Assembly (NCBI GenBank): GCA_964639525.1
Contig: CAZXDS010000017.1
Span: 1 to 30,335 of the forward strand
Length of the DNA: 30,335 nucleotides
From: CAZXDS01 sp964639525
Lineage (GTDB): Bacteria > Bacteroidota > Ignavibacteria > Ignavibacteriales > Melioribacteraceae
Direction: 5' to 3'
Shown here piece after piece: positions 26,135-30,335 of the stretch. Under the pieces are notes generated by a model. The model did no database searches. It was not told the origin of the DNA and saw nothing but the letters and a program-made list of their open reading frames with translations. The translations under genes were made by a program, and so were the position numbers. The number at the start of each line of letters is the position of its first letter. Within the stretch, counting starts at the first letter, position 1.

Positions 26135-26174
26135 TTAAAATAATAAAGTTTAACAAAATACTGACAAAGTTAGA

Positions 26175-26226
26175 ACTTAGAAATTAGTGAAATGAATATT
26201 CGAAAAATCTCTTCTAAATTCTAAGT
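26175..26226. repeat. 13-base inverted repeat in the 26060-26273 spacer
   Basis: ACTTAGAAATTAG at 26175-26187 and CTAAATTCTAAGT at 26214-26226 are inverted copies with one mismatch, separated by 26 bases. This is the layout of small dispersed non-coding elements. Only one copy is present in this window, so its family cannot be confirmed. Confidence 0.5.
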
Positions 26227-26234
26227 CCCAAATT

Positions 26235-26253
26235 GCACTTTAGTGCGTTAGGC
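26235..26253. repeat. short palindrome shared in inverted form with 27762-27774
   Basis: GCACT at 26235-26239 and AGTGC at 26242-26246 form a tight hairpin 27 bases before the ATG at 26274. The 13 bases CTTTAGTGCGTTA at 26238-26250 occur again, inverted, at 27762-27774. The pair flanks the barrel gene and uppP. Confidence 0.5.
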
Positions 26254-26273
26254 TTTTAAAAAGGAATTTTAAT

Positions 26274-26903
26274 ATGAAGAAAATAGTTTTACTACTGTTT
26301 GTGTTATCATTTTCGCAAGTGTTTGCACAGATTAAATTTTCCGGCGGAATGGGCGTTAATTATGCTGCAAATTCTTCTATTAAAGATTATATCAATAGTA
26401 ATTTTAATTTCGGCAACAGTGAATTAAAAACATTTTCCGCTCAAATTGAATTTTACGGTGAAGGCGTATATGCTCTTTCAAAACATTATGAAGTAGGTGT
26501 TGATTACGGAATGTCCATTTATTCATTTAGTAATGTTTTAAGTTTCAACTATAATCTTTCATACACTGTTCATAAACCATCAATTGTAGCTTATTATGTT
26601 ATCCCCGGAAAAGGTTATGAATTTAGGCTCGGTGGGGGCGTGGGTTTGAGATTTGTGAGTTTGGAAGAGAAAATATTTACAACAATAAATTATTCAGGAA
26701 CAGGATTTGGTTTTCTTGCTCGCGCAGAAGGGCATACTTCACTTGGCGGTAACCTTTATGCAATGATTGCTGGGGATATTCGTTACGATATTGTCAGTGA
26801 TGTAAAGAACGGCAATGTTTCTCTTAGTGGAAATCAAGGAACAAAAGTAAATATTAATACTTTTTCAATCGGAATTAAATTAGGACTTTCATATTTCTTT
26901 TAA
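26274..26903 (+). CDS. outer-membrane beta-barrel protein
   Basis: This is a 209-residue exported protein. A signal peptide (KKIVLLLFVLSFSQVFAQ) ends near residue 19. The rest is made of alternating short strands rich in Gly, Tyr and Phe, such as EVGVDYGMSIYSF, YEFRLGGGVGLRFVS and INTFSIGIKLGLSYFF, ending in the C-terminal Phe expected for outer-membrane insertion. About eight to ten strands fit this length. No specific family or ligand is recognised. An AAGGA Shine-Dalgarno sequence precedes the ATG. uppP starts 12 bases after the stop, so the two may be one unit. Confidence 0.7.
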   Translation: MKKIVLLLFVLSFSQVFAQIKFSGGMGVNYAANSSIKDYINSNFNFGNSELKTFSAQIEFYGEGVYALSKHYEVGVDYGMSIYSFSNVLSFNYNLSYTVHKPSIVAYYVIPGKGYEFRLGGGVGLRFVSLEEKIFTTINYSGTGFGFLARAEGHTSLGGNLYAMIAGDIRYDIVSDVKNGNVSLSGNQGTKVNINTFSIGIKLGLSYFF

Positions 26904-26915
26904 GGATAAACAACA

Positions 26916-27764
26916 ATGAGCATTATTGAAGCAATTTTTCTCGGTGTAATTCAGGGAGCAACTGAATTTTTACCGATAAGCAGTACCGGGCATTTAACCA
27001 TTGCCGGAAAATTTATGCATTTAATTTCGGCAGCAAATCCTGAACATTGGACGGCATTTATTGCAGTAATTCAACTTGGAACATTGTTAGCGGTTTTAAT
27101 TTATTTTAGAAATGATCTTTGGCATATAGTTATAGATTTTCTAAAAGAAAATATTTTGGAGCGAAAGGGTTTTTCCAAACAGAACGAAAATTCAAGAATG
27201 GGCTGGTACATTATTATCGGTTCTCTGCCTGTTGCAATAATCGGACTTGGTTTTAAAGATTTGATTGAAGGAGCGTTCACAAAAAATCTTTACATAATTG
27301 CAGGCGGATTAATCTTTTTTGGCATACTGCTCGGACTTTCGGAAAAACTCGGTAAATTCAAAAAAGATATTCATCAAGTAAAATGGTATGACGCACTGAT
27401 TGTCGGTTTTGCACAATCATTTGCTTTAATTCCCGGTTCTTCACGTTCAGGCACAACAATTACAGCCGGATTATTTCTTGGTTTTGAAAGAGAAACTGCA
27501 GCAAGATTTTCGTTTCTGTTGAGTATTCCGGCAGTATTCGGCAGCGGACTTTTAGAATTTTATCAGTCGCTCAAATTTATTGATTCAACGGGATTAATGG
27601 CAATGTTAATTGCAACAATTGCATCGGCTGTAAGCGGTTACATTGCCATAGATTTTCTGTTAAAATACTTGAAGAAAAACAGCACGTTTATTTTTGTGTT
27701 TTACAGAATTGCTGTTGGAATTTTGATTTATATTATGATAGCATACAATATAATTACGCCGTAA
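26916..27764 (+). CDS. uppP: undecaprenyl-diphosphate phosphatase
   Basis: UppP (BacA) removes a phosphate from undecaprenyl diphosphate at the outer face of the inner membrane. This recycles the lipid carrier of peptidoglycan and other envelope polymers and can give bacitracin resistance. The 282 residues have the diagnostic GATEFLPISSTGHL (E17, H26) and IPGSSRSGTT motifs plus about eight helices. The length is normal. An AAGGA Shine-Dalgarno sequence sits about ten bases before the ATG. The TAA stop lies within a 13-base repeat (27762-27774). Confidence 0.96.
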   Translation: MSIIEAIFLGVIQGATEFLPISSTGHLTIAGKFMHLISAANPEHWTAFIAVIQLGTLLAVLIYFRNDLWHIVIDFLKENILERKGFSKQNENSRMGWYIIIGSLPVAIIGLGFKDLIEGAFTKNLYIIAGGLIFFGILLGLSEKLGKFKKDIHQVKWYDALIVGFAQSFALIPGSSRSGTTITAGLFLGFERETAARFSFLLSIPAVFGSGLLEFYQSLKFIDSTGLMAMLIATIASAVSGYIAIDFLLKYLKKNSTFIFVFYRIAVGILIYIMIAYNIITP

Positions 27765-27774
27765 CGCACTAAAG
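27762..27774. repeat. 13-base repeat, inverted copy of 26238-26250
   Basis: TAACGCACTAAAG here is the exact reverse complement of the sequence at 26238-26250. It begins with the uppP stop codon. After it, short A+T-rich near-repeats (TTGAGAA, TTGAAAA) fill the spacer to 27882. Confidence 0.55.
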
Positions 27775-27882
27775 GCAATTGAGAATTGAGAATTTTTAAT
27801 CCGGCTCTTGACGGATGGATAATTGAAAATTCAAAAAAGCATTTTAGCAAACTGTTTTTAATGTATAGTTATTGGAGAAAAA

Positions 27883-28482
27883 ATGTTGAAAATATTTAAA
27901 ATACAAAGTTTAATTATTCTATTTTTATTAATAATAACGGGATGTTCCCTCAAAAAAGGAGATGTTGTGAAAGAGCAAATGAAAATATCGGACAATCAAA
28001 TACTTGTATCAGTAATGAAAACAAATATGGGCGACATTACTTTACAATTGTTTCCCAAAGAAACACCAAAAACAGTAGAAAATTTTATCGGACTCGCTTT
28101 TCAGAATTACTACGACGGAGTAACTTTTCATCGTGTAATTAAAAATTTTATGATTCAAGGTGGCGATCCAACCGGTTCAGGTTCAGGTGGAAACAGTTAT
28201 TTCGGGCACGACTTTGAAGACGAATTTAACGATAGTTTAAAATTTGATACGCCAGGCGTTTTGGCAATGGCAAATCGCGGACCAAGTACCAATTCAAGTC
28301 AATTTTTTATTACTACTGTGCCAACCGGATGGTTAAACGGCAAACATACAATATTTGGAAAAGTTATTGACGGAATGGATATTGTAAATGAAATCAGTAA
28401 TGTTCCTGCTTCAAAACCGTTTGATAAACCGGTTAACGATGTAATTATTGAGGGTGTTTCATTCGAAAAAAGAGATAAATAA
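27883..28482 (+). CDS. lipoprotein peptidyl-prolyl cis-trans isomerase (cyclophilin)
   Basis: This is a 199-residue cyclophilin that speeds proline isomerisation in exported proteins. The N-terminus is a lipoprotein signal with lipobox ITGC, the cysteine being near residue 21, so it is membrane-anchored in the periplasm. The cyclophilin core has NMGDITLQLFPKETPKTVENF, FHRVIKNFMIQGGDPTGSG, NSSQFFITT and LNGKHTIFGKVIDGMDIV. The active-site Arg, Phe, Met and Gln (FHRVIKNFMIQ) are present. A GGAG Shine-Dalgarno sequence lies before the ATG. A hairpin follows the stop. Confidence 0.93.
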   Translation: MLKIFKIQSLIILFLLIITGCSLKKGDVVKEQMKISDNQILVSVMKTNMGDITLQLFPKETPKTVENFIGLAFQNYYDGVTFHRVIKNFMIQGGDPTGSGSGGNSYFGHDFEDEFNDSLKFDTPGVLAMANRGPSTNSSQFFITTVPTGWLNGKHTIFGKVIDGMDIVNEISNVPASKPFDKPVNDVIIEGVSFEKRDK

Positions 28483-28486
28483 AGAA

Positions 28487-28504
28487 AACAATTGCTTAAT
28501 TGTT
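28487..28504 (-). terminator. hairpin with a T-rich tail on the minus strand
   Basis: AACAATT at 28487-28493 and AATTGTT at 28498-28504 are perfect seven-base arms around a four-base loop. On the minus strand it is followed by TTTCTTTATTT, so it suits termination of transcription coming from the recombinase remnant. On the plus strand it lacks a T-run. The stem is weak in GC. Confidence 0.4.
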
Positions 28505-28513
28505 AAAGTTGTC

Positions 28514-28562
28514 CGTCATTCCGATATATTTTTGCACAGCATTCTGTGAATAATCGGAATCT
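28514..28562. repeat. nested inverted repeat in the spacer after the cyclophilin gene
   Basis: ATTCCGAT at 28518-28525 pairs with ATCGGAAT at 28553-28560. Inside it CACAG at 28535-28539 pairs with CTGTG at 28544-28548 around CATT. The frame CGTCAT...ATCT matches the style of the element at 16398-16435. It could be a dispersed intergenic element; only one copy is present here. Confidence 0.5.
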
Positions 28563-28617
28563 ATTCATTTTAACGAATTAATTAACTGTATTATCTGGTG
28601 AAGGTTAATGAAATTAT

Positions 28618-29693
28618 TTAAAGTTTAAATAAAGAAGAGCGGCAAAATAAAAAAATGGGAAAAAAGCAGACTGAATATTTTTCGTCTCGCTGGGGATTGA
28701 TTTTATCTAACGAGGACTGTCCTTTGCCTTTTGATGCAGCTTTTTTAATATTTTTACTTATTAACTCTAATTTACGGTTAATTTCTTTTTCACGGTTAGA
28801 TGTTTCTTTCTTTATGTGTTTTTTAATCTCACTAAGTTTGTTACGTCTGATGATTAGGTCAATAATCACAGCATCGTCAACATTATCCATAGGTGCCAAT
28901 TTGCTTTCGCTGCATGCTGATTTTGAAAACAACACTTTATTTGTCATATATAGTATTTGTGCCCTGTCTTTGGCGCCGCCGATGTCTTCACCGTGTCTTC
29001 GCAATATCCGCATTTCAGCCTGTCTATACCGGAAAGTAAAAATTTGTTTTTCTTTGTCAAAGGGGCGGATTTCTTTATGATTTTAATATCAAGTATCCTT
29101 TGCATAAACGATTCCGAAATTATCGATGGCCAATCGCCCTTGTTACCGTGTTTGTCATATCCGGCAAGGAATTTTAATCTGTTTGGGGCAAAACTGTAAG
29201 CAGTGTTGCTATAGCTCCAAACATTGCCGTTCCTGGTTGTTATCCCTTGCGCATTTAAGTGCAGGGCAATATCCCTTACTGAGTAACCTTTTAATAAAGG
29301 CTCAGTAACCGATGCTTGTGGAGAATAATCCAATGAATATTTGAAACTTTTTGGTACTCTAGTGCTATTAAAATCTTTCAAAAGCAAATAAATGGGGTAA
29401 TTTGCTTTGAAATCTGTACTATAATTAGTCGCATAAACATCCATCCTTGAAATTATACCGCCTATATTGTTATTGGAGTAATCTTCTAATTTTTTAACAG
29501 GGATGCGGGCTATACCATCGCTATCCGTTTTTATTGTAAGGGATAAGGCGGGGAAACATAACCCCTTGTCCCTGTAAAATATTGTATCTATCGCGATGCT
29601 TGAGTCAACCGGCATACTGGCAATCGAATAAGAAATTCTCTTATTGCTTCTAAAAATCTTCTCGGTTAATTTAAATAAAGCGACTCTTATCAA
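28618..29693 (-). pseudogene. broken large serine recombinase remnant, catalytic domain missing
   Basis: Reading the minus strand, residues about 125-205 match the Recombinase domain of large serine recombinases: LLKGYSVRDIALHLNAQGI, TTRNGNVWS and GDWPSIISESFMQRIL. A zinc ribbon follows (KFLLSGIDRLKCGYC, C228 and C231). The frame stops at TGA 28944-28946. Adding one base there restores the missing Cys and joins a second frame (KVLFSKSAC and a lysine-rich coiled coil) down to 28618. The catalytic serine resolvase domain is absent. Residues 1-120 are unrelated and resemble a small beta-rich domain (IKTDSDGIARIPVKKLED). The frame stays open upstream to 29807 without an ATG; TTG at 29693 is the first plausible start. 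This is a decayed chimera from a mobile element. Confidence 0.8.
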
Positions 29694-30052
29694 ACCAATC
29701 CCGCCGGCAAAAAAAATAGCGGCAGTATTCCTTTTTTCTTGAGTGGAGCGAGGTGAAGTTGCCCCAAGTACTACGCAACAGCCCCCAACAGTAGAGAGGA
29801 CGTCACATCAGTTGAATTATAGTCGTATTCATTTTTGAAAGTTTCTTCTAAACTATTAATATTTGTTTTTATGGTGCGCGTAGTTTTGACCACATACGGT
29901 TTGATGGAAATCAGGCTTTCGGCAATATTTTTTTATCAGACACTAATAAATAAAATCAAATATTTTCATCGCTTGCTCTTCTCCCTTTTTTGAATCCAAT
30001 ATAATTGTTTTGGGTATAACATACGATAGTCATATTGTTTAATTTAATTGTT

Positions 30053-30070
30053 AATGAGAATGATTATTTC
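30053..30070. promoter_or_regulatory. Fur-box-like sequence
   Basis: AATGAGAATGATTATT agrees with the Fur consensus core at about 13 of 16 positions by eye. It lies about 120 bases before the integrase start. In such A+T-rich DNA chance matches are likely, so confidence is low. Confidence 0.25.
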
Positions 30071-30138
30071 TTTTATTTAAAATGTTATAAAAGTTATTCC
30101 GTTTCAAAGGTTTTGGTAAAATACTCTAAGTAAAACGT

Positions 30139-30160
30139 TGCAATAATCACGATTATTGCA
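30139..30160. promoter_or_regulatory. perfect 10-base-arm inverted repeat upstream of the integrase
   Basis: TGCAATAATC at 30139-30148 and GATTATTGCA at 30151-30160 are exact inverted copies separated by AC. The site ends 26 bases before the TTG start of the integrase gene. The two-base gap favours a protein-bound operator or recombinase-binding site over an RNA hairpin. It is not a canonical LexA box. Confidence 0.6.
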
Positions 30161-30186
30161 TAATTTAAAATTAAATTATTAATCAA

Positions 30187-30335
30187 TTGGCAAAATCTGT
30201 GACACAGGGCAGCACAACACTGATTAAAAAGAACACCTCGAAATTACTGCAAGCAATTCACGACAGAAAGACAACGGCCAACTACAGCAATAAAATAAAT
30301 GAAGCATACACAAAATGGATAAAAGAGTTTATTAT
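30187..30335 (+). CDS. integron-integrase-like tyrosine recombinase, N-terminal fragment
   Basis: The last 49 codons run off the window edge without a stop. The segment from KLLQAIHDRK to NYSNKINEAYTKWIKEFI matches the N-terminal SAM-like DNA-binding domain of tyrosine recombinases. It is closest in pattern to integron integrases, where KxLxxxxxxxR, YS, EAY, WI and FI recur with this spacing. The catalytic domain (R, H, R, Y) lies outside the window, and so does the extra alpha helix that would prove IntI. The start is TTG at 30187, the first usable codon after an in-frame TAA at 30172; GTG at 30199 is an alternative. If it is IntI, attI and cassettes should lie to the left, read on the minus strand. 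Confidence 0.7.
   Translation, partial: MAKSVTQGSTTLIKKNTSKLLQAIHDRKTTANYSNKINEAYTKWIKEFI

Larger units (their letters stand above)
29694..30186. other. long spacer between recombinase remnant and integrase gene
   Basis: No complete gene is seen in these 493 bases. The minus-strand frame of the recombinase remnant remains open to 29807 and would encode two hydrophobic stretches, but it has no start codon. Bases 29741-29810 are strikingly GC-rich (39 of 70) compared with the A+T-rich window. GTTGC at 29758-29762 and GCAAC at 29775-29779 can pair there. From 29880 the DNA becomes very A+T-rich and carries a Fur-box-like sequence and a long inverted repeat. This is where an attI site would be expected, but I cannot identify one. 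Confidence 0.5.

Noticed and set aside
26245..26253. GCGTTAGGC as an attC-like right core site
   Set aside because: It matches the GTTRRRY core, but no partner RYYYAAC core at a suitable distance was found. It is nearly 4 kb from the integrase and in the wrong orientation for its cassettes.
28487..28620. attC site downstream of the recombinase remnant
   Set aside because: No pair of GTTRRRY and RYYYAAC cores was found; the palindromes here have other sequences.
28940..28950. Programmed frameshift in the recombinase
   Set aside because: No slippery heptamer or downstream structure is evident, and the catalytic domain is missing anyway, so decay is simpler.
28655..29199. Plus-strand open frames opposite the recombinase remnant
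   Set aside because: The minus strand carries clear Recombinase and zinc-ribbon motifs; the plus-strand translations show no domain pattern.
30053..30070. Confident Fur regulation of the integrase
   Set aside because: The match is imperfect and the surrounding DNA is so A+T-rich that chance similarity is likely; kept only as a low-confidence site.

Overview
This A+T-rich window looks like chromosome from the Bacteroidota/Chlorobiota/Ignavibacteriota (FCB) lineage, probably Ignavibacteriota-like. That placement is inferred from three things: the gene order, the TAnnTTTG-type -7 promoter elements, and the protein style (TalC-type transaldolase, RNase G, a ComB homologue, and a signal-peptide outer-membrane barrel ending in Phe). 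No rRNA, tRNA or CRISPR array was seen. Nearly all genes are on the + strand and tightly packed.

Layout. 1-227 is a left-edge non-coding stretch with a small hairpin and a candidate recN promoter. 228-6470 carries recN (DNA repair), hemW (heme chaperone), a glutamate/aspartate-type symporter, a SIMPL-domain protein and a MATE/DinF exporter. 6510-13017 is the translation/transcription operon rimP-nusA-infB-rbfA-truB-ribF. It is preceded by a good FCB-type promoter and, unusually, by an intrinsic-terminator-like hairpin placed between that promoter and the rimP start. A solitary beta-class DNA methyltransferase (13030-13815) sits between ribF and rpsO-pnp. After a long terminator-like hairpin come dus, rng, a transaldolase, gcvT, a comB-like phosphatase gene and ftsK. 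From 24379 to 28482 there is an envelope group: a LolA-like carrier, a flippase/LPG-synthase-like membrane protein, an outer-membrane barrel protein, uppP and a lipoprotein cyclophilin. The spacers in this group hold several inverted repeats.

From about 28480 to the right edge the character changes to accessory DNA. A minus-strand serine-recombinase remnant keeps the Recombinase domain and half of a zinc ribbon. It has no catalytic serine domain, is joined to an unrelated N-terminal part, and is broken by a one-base deletion. Next come a short GC-rich patch and an A+T-rich spacer holding a 10-bp-arm inverted repeat and a Fur-box-like sequence. The window ends inside the first 49 codons of a tyrosine recombinase whose N-terminus closely resembles integron integrases (IntI).

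How the genes work together. RimP, RbfA, TruB, IF2, S15 and PNPase serve ribosome and RNA maturation, with NusA linking transcription to it. RNase G and Dus continue the RNA-processing theme. LolA-like, UppP, the barrel and the lipoprotein isomerase serve envelope biogenesis. The most novel material is the possible integron boundary at the right end and the attenuator-like leader of the nusA operon.
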